A stretch of DNA of 64,000 nucleotides, from contig JAJPKR010000025.1 in the NCBI GenBank assembly GCA_021323595.1, forward strand, positions 1 to 64,000. The letters run 5' to 3'. The stretch is from Terriglobia bacterium (GTDB lineage Bacteria > Acidobacteriota > Terriglobia > Terriglobales > SCQP01). The translations under genes and the position numbers were made by a program. Below, piece after piece: positions 39,492 through 48,544 of the stretch (its first letter is position 1; each line of letters starts with the position of its first letter). The notes beneath the pieces were generated by a model. That model was not told where the DNA came from, did no database searches, and saw only the letters and a list, made by a program, of their open reading frames with translations.

Positions 39492-40070
39492 ATGTTGCGC
39501 CGCGCCGCTGCGGCCGGACTCGCAGCCGCTTGCGCGAGTTTCGCTTCCGGCTGCTATTTCTTCCATCGCCCCAGGCCGCAGCCGCCGACGCTGGTGATCA
39601 ACCAGCCCATCGTGCTCAGCACCGAGCCGGTGCTGAACGTGCCCGCGCCGGCGCCGCCGGCGGCGCCGCCGCCGCCGGCGCCCGCTCCGGCCAAACCGGC
39701 GGCCGCCAGGGTCGAGCGGCCGCGTCACGCCAGCCGGGCTCGCGCCGATCGCGAGGAAAAGGAGGCCGCGACCGCGCCGCCGCCGCTGGTGAATACCGCG
39801 GACATGCCGCAGTTGACGCCGCAGTTGTCGCCGGCCGAAAGCGAAGCCCGGCGCCGCGCCACCACCGAATGGCTGGACGCGGCGCAGCACGATTTGGCGC
39901 TGGTGGCGGCGCGCAGCCTCACGCCCGCGCAGCAAGCCAACCGCTCCCAGGCCGACGAGTTTATCCGCCAGGCACGGCAGGCGCTCGCTCAGGGCGATGT
40001 GGTGCGGGCGCAGAACCTGGCACATAAGGCGCTGGTGATCGCGGAAGCCATTCTCGAAAGCGCTGGGTAG
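39492..40070 (+). CDS. Putative lipoprotein
   Basis: MLRRAAAAGLAAACASFASGCYFFHRP lipobox; proline-rich linker; C-terminal helical region. Confidence 0.65.
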   Translation: MLRRAAAAGLAAACASFASGCYFFHRPRPQPPTLVINQPIVLSTEPVLNVPAPAPPAAPPPPAPAPAKPAAARVERPRHASRARADREEKEAATAPPPLVNTADMPQLTPQLSPAESEARRRATTEWLDAAQHDLALVAARSLTPAQQANRSQADEFIRQARQALAQGDVVRAQNLAHKALVIAEAILESAG

Positions 40071-40101
40071 CCCGCGGCGCGGCGGCCGCGCGTTCATGCC
40101 G

Positions 40102-40398
40102 CTAGGCCTCCGTCGCCGAGTTCGCATCGTCGGCGGGCTTGGTTTCGGGAGTGTCCGGCGCGGCGGAGCTGGCGCCGGCTCGAATGCGTTCGCGATCGGC
40201 CTGGATGGAGGGAGGCGGCGCCTCGCCGTGCTCTTCCTGTTCGTCGCCGAAGACGAGAACGGCGATCTCGCGCACCGCCCTTTGGGCGCCGCCGAGCAAC
40301 TCGCGCTGGCTCGCGTCGAGTTTGGCTTCCAGGTTGGCCAGGGCAAGGGCAATCAGGTTCAGGCGCTCGCGAACGGCTCGGGCGTCAATGTGCTCCAT
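40102..40398 (-). CDS. Small hypothetical protein
   Basis: MEHIDARAVRERLNLIALALANLEAKLDASQRELLGGAQRAVREIAVLVFGDEQEE; start inferred. Confidence 0.45.
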   Translation of the reverse strand: MEHIDARAVRERLNLIALALANLEAKLDASQRELLGGAQRAVREIAVLVFGDEQEEHGEAPPPSIQADRERIRAGASSAAPDTPETKPADDANSATEA

Positions 40399-40705
40399 AG
40401 AACATGCGGATGCGAAGCGGTGGACTTGAGGATGGCGCTGCGGTCGCGGCCGCAGCGCAGGGCGGCGGTCGCGGGGATGCTCCTGCGGCGCGCGGAGCCG
40501 GGCACGGCGGGGATCCGGCTGCGGCGGCCTGAGGCGGAGGCTCACGGCCGCATTGCACTGGCGATCTCCGGGCGCAGGGCCGGCAGCCGGCCGACGGCCT
40601 TGCCGCGCCGGCCGCCGATTCCGATCCCGGGGCGCAGCCGTCCCGGGCACCGGCGCATCCCCTCTGTCCTACCCGGCTCTCTTCGCTTACGCTAGTTTTG
40701 TGACG

Positions 40706-41527
40706 ATGCCCGTTCTTTCCCCGGCGCTTGCGGCAAAACAAGCGGCGCTCCGCTCCGCTCTGGCGGGGGGCGGGCCGGTGCTGATCGCCTACTCGGGCGG
40801 CGTGGATTCGGCGTTCTTGGCTTGGAGCGCGCGGAGGGCGCTCGGCGACGGCATGCTGGCGCTGATCGCCGATTCGCCGAGCTTGGCGCGCGCCGAGCTG
40901 CGCGCCGCGCTCGCCTTCGCCGCCGCGCACGAGATTCCGTGCGAGGTGATCGAGACGCGCGAGATCGAGCGCGAGGAGTATCGCCGCAACGCGCCCGACC
41001 GCTGCTTTTTCTGCAAGGACGAGCTGTTCACGCGCATGGAAGCGGAGCTGCGCCGCCGCCCGGGCTTCGCCGCTCTCGCCTACGGGCTCAACTGCGACGA
41101 TCGGGGCGACTTCCGGCCCGGGCGCCGCGCCGCCGAGGCGCACGGGGTGCGCGCACCGCTGGTCGAAGCCGGGCTGGGCAAAGAGGAGATTCGCGCGCTC
41201 GCGCGCGCCGCCGGCCTGGAACTCTGGGATAAGCCCGCCGCGCCGTGCCTCGCCTCGCGGGTCGCGTACGGGCTGGAAGTGACGCCGGCGGTGCTGGCGC
41301 GCATCGAAGCCGCCGAAGCGGCCGTGCGCGCGCTCGGCTTTCGCGAATTTCGCGTGCGCTATCACGGCGCGATCGCGCGGTTGGAAGTCGGGGCGGCGGA
41401 GCTGCCGCGTGCGCTCGAGCCGGCGACGGCGGCGGCCCTGGCGGCCGCGATCCGCGGGGCCGGCTTCCGCTTCGCGACGCTCGATCTCGAGCCGTTCCGG
41501 TCGGGTTCGCTGAACCGCGCGCAGTGA
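40706..41527 (+). CDS. larE: ATP-dependent sacrificial sulfur transferase LarE
   Basis: VLIAYSGGVDSAFLAWSARRALG; APDRCFFCKDELF; LWDKPAAPCLASRVAYGLEVTP. Confidence 0.9.
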   Translation: MPVLSPALAAKQAALRSALAGGGPVLIAYSGGVDSAFLAWSARRALGDGMLALIADSPSLARAELRAALAFAAAHEIPCEVIETREIEREEYRRNAPDRCFFCKDELFTRMEAELRRRPGFAALAYGLNCDDRGDFRPGRRAAEAHGVRAPLVEAGLGKEEIRALARAAGLELWDKPAAPCLASRVAYGLEVTPAVLARIEAAEAAVRALGFREFRVRYHGAIARLEVGAAELPRALEPATAAALAAAIRGAGFRFATLDLEPFRSGSLNRAQ

Positions 41528-41684
41528 GGCGCGCGCCCGCTCCGCGCCGGGCCGCGGAGGCCTAGGCGCGAGCGCCTGCCTTGGCGTGCTGCTGCACCCA
41601 TTCGCCGGCGATCCGCCGCGTCGCCGTGCCCGCGCCGCCGCCCGGCGGGCTTGCGGGCGCGGACGCGCGATCTGCCAACGTCGG

Positions 41685-43001
41685 TTAGGTCGCCGTCTGC
41701 CAGGCCGCGGCGGCGGCCAGCTCGCCCGCATGCGACGCGACTTTGCGCAGCGCTTCGCCGTAGGCGTGCATCACCTTCTCGCTTTGCGCATAGATGGGAT
41801 GCTCGTCGTTGGTCAGGCAGAAGGAATTGGCGAACATGTGGAGCGTGACCGGATAATCCTCGGCGCGGTATTCGTACTTCTGCTCCGGGTGCAGCCGCCA
41901 GGGAAAGCCCTTGCCGAACCCGTGCCGGCGGGCCAGCATCGGATGCGCGGGCAGCGGCGCGGTGCCCCAAAGATCGACGTCCACGCCTTCGGCGGTGAGC
42001 GCCGTCATGATCGCGTCGCGCAGCGCCGCGCCGCGCAGCGGGGTATCGAGCTCGTCGGGCACGATGGTGATGCGGTACTTGTGATAGACCGAGACGCAAC
42101 CCTCGGGAATCTGCGGCGCGCGAAAGCCTTTGAGCCCCTGGAGGTAGCCGTCGATGATGGCGGCATTGCGGCGCCCGGTCTCGTTGACCCCGGCCAGCCG
42201 CCGCAGTTGCGCGCGGGCGAACGCGCACGGCATCTCCTGCACGCGGTAGTTCCAGGCGAGCAAGTGCTGGTGGCGCATGGTGGGGTTCGCGGCGGGCAGC
42301 GTTTCGCCGACCTGCTTGAGCCAGCTGGCGCGGTAATAGGTCTCGTCGTCGTCGGTGACCATGAAGCCGCCCTCGCCGACGGAAAAGTTCTTGGTCCCAT
42401 TCACGCTAAAACCGGCGGCGCGCCCCAGCCGGCCGGCGGCCCGGCCGTGGTAGGTGGCGCCGGGGGCCTGGCAGGCGTCCTCGACGAGCAGCAGGTTGTG
42501 CTTGCGGGCGATGGCCGCGATGGCGTCCCAATCGGCGCAAAGGCCGTGGATATGCACGGGCATGATCGCGCGCGTGCGCGGCGTGATCTTGGCCTCGATC
42601 AGGCGCGGATCGAGGTTCCAAGTGCGCGCGTCGATATCCACGAAGACGGGGATGGCGCCGGCATGCAAGATCGCCGCCGGTGTCGCCAGGAACGAATACG
42701 CCGAGGTGATCACCTCGTCGCCCGCCTCGACGCCCGCCGCCACCAAAGCCAGGTGCAGGCCGGCGGTGCCGCCGTTGACGGCGAGGGCGTGCCGCGCGCC
42801 CAGGAACTCCGCGAACTCCCGTTCCAGCGCGTCCTGCTCCGGGCAGTGCAGGCCCTCGGTGGTGGTCATCGCCCACATCACCTTGCGGTCGAGCACGGCC
42901 ATCACCGCGCGCTTCTCGGCTTCCGTCACGATCGGCCAGAACGTCTTCTCGAGACTGGCCGGCACCGCGCGCGGCCCCCCTTGCACTGCCAATGTGGACA
43001 T
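41685..43001 (-). CDS. DegT/DnrJ/EryC1/StrS family PLP aminotransferase
   Basis: ALAVNGGTAGLHLALVAAGVEAGDEVITSAYSFLATPAAIL; LVEDACQAPGATYHGR; FSVNGTKNFSVGEGGFMVT catalytic Lys. Confidence 0.92.
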   Translation of the reverse strand: MSTLAVQGGPRAVPASLEKTFWPIVTEAEKRAVMAVLDRKVMWAMTTTEGLHCPEQDALEREFAEFLGARHALAVNGGTAGLHLALVAAGVEAGDEVITSAYSFLATPAAILHAGAIPVFVDIDARTWNLDPRLIEAKITPRTRAIMPVHIHGLCADWDAIAAIARKHNLLLVEDACQAPGATYHGRAAGRLGRAAGFSVNGTKNFSVGEGGFMVTDDDETYYRASWLKQVGETLPAANPTMRHQHLLAWNYRVQEMPCAFARAQLRRLAGVNETGRRNAAIIDGYLQGLKGFRAPQIPEGCVSVYHKYRITIVPDELDTPLRGAALRDAIMTALTAEGVDVDLWGTAPLPAHPMLARRHGFGKGFPWRLHPEQKYEYRAEDYPVTLHMFANSFCLTNDEHPIYAQSEKVMHAYGEALRKVASHAGELAAAAAWQTAT

Positions 43002-43025
43002 GGTTCCTCCTCGGTCGCAATCCCT

Positions 43026-44360
43026 CTAGTTCCACGCATCGCGCCGCGCGTCGATCAAGCGCCGCAGCTTGCGGCCTTCGCTCAGCGTGTGGGGCGGATG
43101 AAACTGAAAATCGAGCTCGAAAAACCGCTTCTGGTAATACCGCCAGCAGTCGGGGAAGTGCTGCTCGATGTTGCGGAAGATCCGTTCCTTGACCCGCTGT
43201 TCCGAGCCGCCGTTGACCAGCTCGAGATGGAACTCGATGCGGTCGTCGCGGGCGCCGCGGCGCACGAAGACCTGCCAGTCGTGCGTCACCTCGGGCACGT
43301 CCTCGAGCATCGTGTCGAACCAGTAGGGGCTGATGTTGCCCATGGAGCAGTTGATCAGCTCGTCGCAGCGGCCGACGATCTTGTCCACGCGCGGCATCAG
43401 CCGCAGCGCGCAGTCGCAGTCCGGTCCCTTGGCCCAGCGCGTCAGGTCCGCCGAGCGGTAGCGGATCAGCGGCATGACCGAGCGGCTGAGCGTGGTGTAC
43501 ACGAGCTCGCCGTAGCCTTCTTCGTCGGGGTTGATGATCTCGCTCATCAGCGACAGCGCGCTGAGGTGATAGCCGCCGGCGCGCGGGCACTCGACGCCGT
43601 TCATGCCGAAGGCCTCGGTCTGCCCGTAGCTGAGGTAGACCTTGGCGCCCTTCCAGACCGACGCCATGTATTCCCGGGTGCGCTCGCTGAGGTTCTCGCC
43701 GCCCAGGAAGATCAGCTTCACCGGCCACGTGCCTTCGCGCTCGGCGACCTCGGTCACCCGCACCAAATGGGTGGGCACGCCCATGATCACGGTCGGCTTG
43801 TAGGCCTTGATGCGCTCGTAGAATTCCTTGGGCTCGACGAAGGCGCCGATCACGTGGAAGGCGCCGATGGCCATGATCGAGTAATAGGCGGTGAAGGGCG
43901 CGTTCCAGAAGGAGTAATCGAAGCCGTCGGCGACGATGTCGTCGGAGCGCAGGCCGAGGTTATAGAGTCCCGCGGCGCCGTCGCGCCCGTAGTCGAACAT
44001 CTCGCGGTAGGAGAAATACACCCGCTTGTTGATCCCCATCGTCGTGCCGGTGGTTTCGAAGCCGAATTCCGGCTTGGCGCAGAGAAAGTCCTCGATGGGG
44101 CGCTCGCGCAGGTCCTCCTGCGTCGTGAAGAAGTCGCCGAGGTCGGCGTGGGTGCGCACCTTGGCGGGGTCCAGGCCGTATTCGCGGAACTTCTCGCGAT
44201 AGAACTTCGAATGCTTCACCGCGTACCGCACGGTGGCGCGGAATTTGCCTTCCTGCAAGCGCGCGATCAGGCCCGGCGTCAGCCGCCCGGCGGCCCACAG
44301 CCGCCGCTGCGGCGTGCGCAGCAGGCCGCGGTCGATCGCGGTAAAGATTTGATCCAGCAT
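43026..44360 (-). CDS. Phenylacetate-CoA ligase-like adenylate-forming enzyme
   Basis: FETTGTTMGINKRVYFS; YLSYGQTEAFGMNGVECPR; MPLIRYRSADLTRW; KIVGRCDELI. Confidence 0.85.
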   Translation of the reverse strand: MLDQIFTAIDRGLLRTPQRRLWAAGRLTPGLIARLQEGKFRATVRYAVKHSKFYREKFREYGLDPAKVRTHADLGDFFTTQEDLRERPIEDFLCAKPEFGFETTGTTMGINKRVYFSYREMFDYGRDGAAGLYNLGLRSDDIVADGFDYSFWNAPFTAYYSIMAIGAFHVIGAFVEPKEFYERIKAYKPTVIMGVPTHLVRVTEVAEREGTWPVKLIFLGGENLSERTREYMASVWKGAKVYLSYGQTEAFGMNGVECPRAGGYHLSALSLMSEIINPDEEGYGELVYTTLSRSVMPLIRYRSADLTRWAKGPDCDCALRLMPRVDKIVGRCDELINCSMGNISPYWFDTMLEDVPEVTHDWQVFVRRGARDDRIEFHLELVNGGSEQRVKERIFRNIEQHFPDCWRYYQKRFFELDFQFHPPHTLSEGRKLRRLIDARRDAWN

Positions 44361-44382
44361 AGCTACTCCCCTCTGCCGTCCC

Positions 44383-45633
44383 TCAAGCCGCCTCCAAAAT
44401 CACGCAGGCGTTTTGTCCCCCGAAGCCGAAGCCGTTCGAAAGCGCGCGCCGCCAGCGCCGCTCTTCGGCGGCGGCCACCACGTTGAGCGCGCACTCCGGA
44501 TCGAACTCGCGATAGTTCAGCGACGGCGGCAAGAACCCCGCCTCCATCGCCAAGATCGTCAGCGCCGCCTCCACGGCCGAGGCCGCCGCGATCAGGTGGC
44601 CGGTTGCGGCCTTGGTCGAGCTGATCGGCACCGCGCGCGCGGCTTCCCCCCATACGGCGCGAATGCCGGCGGCTTCGGCGCGGTCGTTGAGCACGGTGCC
44701 GGTGCCGTGGGCGTTGATGTAATCGATGTCCTCCGGGCGCAGGCCGGCGTCGCGGAGCGCCGCGGCCATGGCTTGCGCCGCGCCCCGGCCTTCGGGATGG
44801 CACTTGGTCAGGCCGAAGGCGTCGAGCGAGCTGCCGTAGCCGGTCAGCCAGGCGCGCGGCCGCGCGCCACGGCGGCGGGCATGCTCCTCGGCCTCCAGCA
44901 CCAGCGCCGCGGCGCCCTCGCCGACGACGAAGCCCCGCCGCTGCCGGTCGAAGGGACGGCACCAGGCGGCCGGCGCCTCGCCCTCGCGCGGGGGCGCCAG
45001 CGCCGCCAGCAATTCGTATTCCAGCAAGCTCAGCGGATCGAGCTGCGAATCGGCGCCGCCGGCGACGACCAGCTCGGCTTCGCCGCGTTCGATCAGGCGC
45101 TTGCCCATGCCCAGGGCGTCGTTGCCGGAGGCGCAGGCGGTGTAGCAGGCCACCTTCGCGCCGCCGGCGCCCGCGCGCCGGGCGAGGCGGGCGAGCAACT
45201 CCGCCGTGCCGTGGCCGTGGCGGCGCAGGGCGGCGGCGGCCTGCGCGCGCAGCCAGGCCAGTTGATCGGGCGCGGCGGCGTCGGGCGCGGCCGCGTCGAG
45301 CCAGCCGCGCAGTTGTTCTAGATCCAGGCGGGGCTTGCCCAGCGCCCAGCAGGCCGCGACCTCCGGCCGCGGCGCGGCGTCGGGCTCCAGGCGCGCGTCG
45401 CGCAGCGCCGCTGCCAGCGCCGTTTCCGCCAGCGCCGCGATACGGCCGGCGCCGCGCGGCAGATCCGCGTCCGCGACCTCGCCGCCGGCGGTCACCGGAA
45501 ACTTTTGTGAGGGGAACTGACGCAGGGGCCGCACGCCGCTGCGGCCGGCGCGCAGGGCGGTGCGATTGCTCTCGGCGTCGCCGCCGAGCGCGCTCACCAC
45601 CCCGAGGCCGGTGATCGCCACCCGCCGCTTCAT
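44383..45633 (-). CDS. Beta-ketoacyl-ACP synthase (KAS II-like, intact Cys-His-His)
   Basis: RRVAITGLGVVSALGG; CYTACASGNDALGMG; DYINAHGTGTVLND; STKAATGHLIAAAS; SNGFGFGGQNACVIL. Confidence 0.93.
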   Translation of the reverse strand: MKRRVAITGLGVVSALGGDAESNRTALRAGRSGVRPLRQFPSQKFPVTAGGEVADADLPRGAGRIAALAETALAAALRDARLEPDAAPRPEVAACWALGKPRLDLEQLRGWLDAAAPDAAAPDQLAWLRAQAAAALRRHGHGTAELLARLARRAGAGGAKVACYTACASGNDALGMGKRLIERGEAELVVAGGADSQLDPLSLLEYELLAALAPPREGEAPAAWCRPFDRQRRGFVVGEGAAALVLEAEEHARRRGARPRAWLTGYGSSLDAFGLTKCHPEGRGAAQAMAAALRDAGLRPEDIDYINAHGTGTVLNDRAEAAGIRAVWGEAARAVPISSTKAATGHLIAAASAVEAALTILAMEAGFLPPSLNYREFDPECALNVVAAAEERRWRRALSNGFGFGGQNACVILEAA

Positions 45634-46469
45634 CGCGCCACCTCGCGCGTGGCCGCCGCTTCGACTGACGCCAGCGCCGCCAGCAGCGGCGCGCAGGCGG
45701 GGAAGCAGCTCTCCCACCCCGCGCCCAGCCCCGCCGTGATGGCTTCCAGCGCCGCCGCGTCCACCTCGAGGGCGATGGGCGCCCGCCGCGCTCGCGCCGT
45801 CTCCAGCGCCTCGAGCACGATCGCCGCCGCCGCTTCGCCCGCCGGCTCGGGGGCGAAGGCCTGCTCCGGCGTGTCGGCGGCTTCGCAGACCATCAAGTCG
45901 GCGCGGCCCTCGGCGATGAGCCAATAGCTCTCGCGCAAGATTTGCGCCGCCGCCTCGGCGCCGCTGGTGAGTGTCAGGCTGGGGCCTTGCAGGTCGAACA
46001 GGATCGAAACATGCCCCGCCGCCATGTTCGTGAGCAGCGCCAGCCGCCGGAAGGGATGCAGCCCGTGCAGCGCCGCCTGCCCGAATTCGCCCCATTCCTC
46101 CGCCGTGCCTAGGCGCCGCCCGGCGAGCGTCGCCAGCAGATCGGGCGTGGCGGGATTGATCTCGCCCGCGGCCACTGCGGTGCCCGCGCGCGCCGGGTCG
46201 ATGCCGGCGGCGGCCAGCCCGCCGGCTGCCACGCCGGCCTCGCGCAGCGCCAGCACCGCCGCCGCCGCGGTCAGTTGAAAGCCGCGATGCATCGCCCGCA
46301 GCACCTTGGGATTGCCGATGTACGCGCGCGCATCGAAGGCCACGGGCGCGGGCGGGGCGGCGGGCGCCGGCGCCGCCAGCCGGGCGAGCGCCGCCGCGCC
46401 GCCCTCCCAGGGCAGCAGCGCCCCGCGCCCGGTGATCACCACTCGCCTCGCTGCCGTCGCGCCGCTCAT
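45630..46469 (-). CDS. Truncated, catalytically degenerate ketosynthase-like protein
   Basis: RRVVITGRGALLPWEG; LTNMAAGHVSILFDLQGPSLTLTSGAEAAAQILRES: KS N-terminal domain, catalytic Cys absent, C-terminal His region absent. Confidence 0.8.
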   Translation of the reverse strand: MSGATAARRVVITGRGALLPWEGGAAALARLAAPAPAAPPAPVAFDARAYIGNPKVLRAMHRGFQLTAAAAVLALREAGVAAGGLAAAGIDPARAGTAVAAGEINPATPDLLATLAGRRLGTAEEWGEFGQAALHGLHPFRRLALLTNMAAGHVSILFDLQGPSLTLTSGAEAAAQILRESYWLIAEGRADLMVCEAADTPEQAFAPEPAGEAAAAIVLEALETARARRAPIALEVDAAALEAITAGLGAGWESCFPACAPLLAALASVEAAATREVAR

Positions 46470-46479
46470 CGTGGTCGGA

Positions 46480-47226
46480 TCATCCTCGCAGGCCGCCATC
46501 CACGCGCAGCACTTCGCCGGTGATGTAGTCGGCGTCGGGCGAGGCCAGAAACGCCACTGCGGCCGCGATGTCCTCGGGGCGGCCGTAGCGGTTGAGCATG
46601 ATGTAGGGCAGGATCTTGTCGCCCGCCAGCTCGCGCACCTCGCGGCTCATTTCCGTCTCGATCATGCCGGGCGCCACGGCGTTGACGGTGATGTTCTTCG
46701 GCGCCAGCTCCGCCGCCAGCGCCCGCGTCAGGGCGTTGATGCCGCCCTTGGAGGCGGCATAGTTGACCTGGCCGCGGTTCGGCTTCTCGCCCGCCGCCGA
46801 GGAAATGTTGATGATGCGGCCGCTGCGCTGCCGCAACATGAAGCGGGCGGCGGCGCGGCAGCAGTAGAAGCAGCTGTCGAGGTTGGTCGCCTGCACCTGC
46901 CGCCACTCGTCGTCGTCCATGGTCAGCAGCAGGTTGTCGCGCACGACGCCGGCGTTGTTGACCAGGATGTCGAGGCGGCCGAAATGCTTCTGCGCGTCTT
47001 CCACCAAGCGCCGCGCCGGTTCCGCCTGGCTGACGTCGGCGGCGAGCGCGAGGGCCTGGCCGCCGCCATGGACGATTTCCGCGACCACGGCGGCGGCCGC
47101 CGCCTCTTGCGAGCGATAATTCACCGCCACGCGCGCGCCTTCCTGCGCCAGGCGCAGGGCGATGGCGCGGCCGATGCCGCGGCTGGCGCCGGTGACCAAT
47201 GCGACTTTGTCCTGGAGCCGTTGCAT
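46480..47226 (-). CDS. fabG: 3-oxoacyl-ACP reductase (SDR)
   Basis: KVALVTGASRGIGRAIALRLAQEGARVAVNY; LVNNAG; NYAASKGGINALTRALAAELAPKNITVNAVAPG. Confidence 0.93.
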   Translation of the reverse strand: MQRLQDKVALVTGASRGIGRAIALRLAQEGARVAVNYRSQEAAAAAVVAEIVHGGGQALALAADVSQAEPARRLVEDAQKHFGRLDILVNNAGVVRDNLLLTMDDDEWRQVQATNLDSCFYCCRAAARFMLRQRSGRIINISSAAGEKPNRGQVNYAASKGGINALTRALAAELAPKNITVNAVAPGMIETEMSREVRELAGDKILPYIMLNRYGRPEDIAAAVAFLASPDADYITGEVLRVDGGLRG

Positions 47227-47242
47227 GTTCGCCGTTGTCTTT

Positions 47243-48544
47243 CTAGTTCGCCGCCTCGAGCAGCAGGGACGCGGTGGTGCCCGCCAGGCTCGCCGAATTG
47301 ACCAGCACGCGCCGCGCCGCGATTGCGCGCGTCGCGCCGCGAACGTAATCCAAGCCCAGCTCCGGGTCGGGATGCTCGCAGTTGAGGATGGCGGGCACGC
47401 CGCCGATCGAGCCGCCGATGGTGCCGAGCGCCGCGACCGTTTCCAGCGGTCCCGAGCCGGCCAGCAGATTGCCCGTGGCCGATTTCACCGCCGTGACCGG
47501 CACATAGGCGGCGCGCGCGGTCAGCAACTGCTTGATCGCCTCCGCCTCGGCGCGGTCGGCATGCGCCGTGGCCAGGCCGTAGGCGTAGATCGCATCCAGC
47601 TCCCAAGGATCGCGGCGCGCGTCGTTCAGGCAAGCTTCCATGCCGCCGAGAAAGGCCGCCGCGGTCTCGCTCGGCCGCTCGGCGACGCCGGGATTGGCCA
47701 TGCCGTAGCCTTGGATCTCGCCGTAAATGCGCGCCTGGCGCCGCCGCGCCGCGTCGCGCTCCTCGAGCACCAAGAAGGCCGCGCCTTCGGCGGCCACGAA
47801 GCCGCCGCGATCGCGGTCGAAGGGGCGGCTCGCCGCCGCCGCCGGGCCGTCGCCCAAGTACAGCAGGCCGGAGGGCTCGAAGCTCTCCAGCCGCTCTTCT
47901 TCCAGCAGCGACTCGTAGCCGCCGGCCACCGCCAGGTCGGCGGCGCCGCCGCGGATCGCGCGAAAGGCCTCGCCGATGGCCATCGTGCCGCCGGCGCCGC
48001 TCATGCAGAAGTTGGCGTTCGTGCCTTGCGCGCCCAGCTTCAGGCTGACGAAGTACAGCACGATGTTCGCCAGGCTCTTCAGCAGCCAGAGGGGATTGAT
48101 GGTGGCGATGCCTTCGGCGCCGAAGGCCTTGAGATCGAGGTGGCCGTTGCGGTCGCGCGCCGCCGCCGCCAGCGCCGGCAGCAGCTCGTCGCGATCGCCG
48201 GCGTGGCCGGGCGAGCCCACGAAGGTGGCGATGCGGTAGGGGTCGAGCGCGCCGGCCTCGATGCCGGCGTCGCGAATCGCTAGTTCCGCCGCCGCCACGC
48301 CCAGCCGCACCGGCCGGGTCATCAGCTTCAAGCTCTTGGGATCGGCGATGAAGCGCCGGGCGTTGAAATCGCGCACCGCCCCGCACACCTTGGTGCGGAA
48401 CGGCGTCAAATCCAGATGCGCTTCCGTGCCCAGGCCGGAGCGGCCCGCCGCCAGCGCCGCCCACAACTCCTCGGCGGAGCAGCCGAGCGGGGAGACCACG
48501 CCCACGCCCGTAATCACGACCCGGCGCTCGCCCTCACGCGACAT
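47243..48544 (-). CDS. Non-canonical ketosynthase-like protein (Cys kept, both His motifs lost)
   Basis: RRVVITGVGVVSPLG; NANFCMSGAGGTMAIGEAF; the HGTGT position reads YGLATAHAD; the GHxxGAAG position reads SATGNLLAGSG. Confidence 0.83.
   Translation of the reverse strand: MSREGERRVVITGVGVVSPLGCSAEELWAALAAGRSGLGTEAHLDLTPFRTKVCGAVRDFNARRFIADPKSLKLMTRPVRLGVAAAELAIRDAGIEAGALDPYRIATFVGSPGHAGDRDELLPALAAAARDRNGHLDLKAFGAEGIATINPLWLLKSLANIVLYFVSLKLGAQGTNANFCMSGAGGTMAIGEAFRAIRGGAADLAVAGGYESLLEEERLESFEPSGLLYLGDGPAAAASRPFDRDRGGFVAAEGAAFLVLEERDAARRRQARIYGEIQGYGMANPGVAERPSETAAAFLGGMEACLNDARRDPWELDAIYAYGLATAHADRAEAEAIKQLLTARAAYVPVTAVKSATGNLLAGSGPLETVAALGTIGGSIGGVPAILNCEHPDPELGLDYVRGATRAIAARRVLVNSASLAGTTASLLLEAAN

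Noticed and set aside
41586-44486. 966-aa plus-strand ORF
   Set aside because: Antisense to the DegT and PaaK-like genes; long open frame produced by high GC at third positions.
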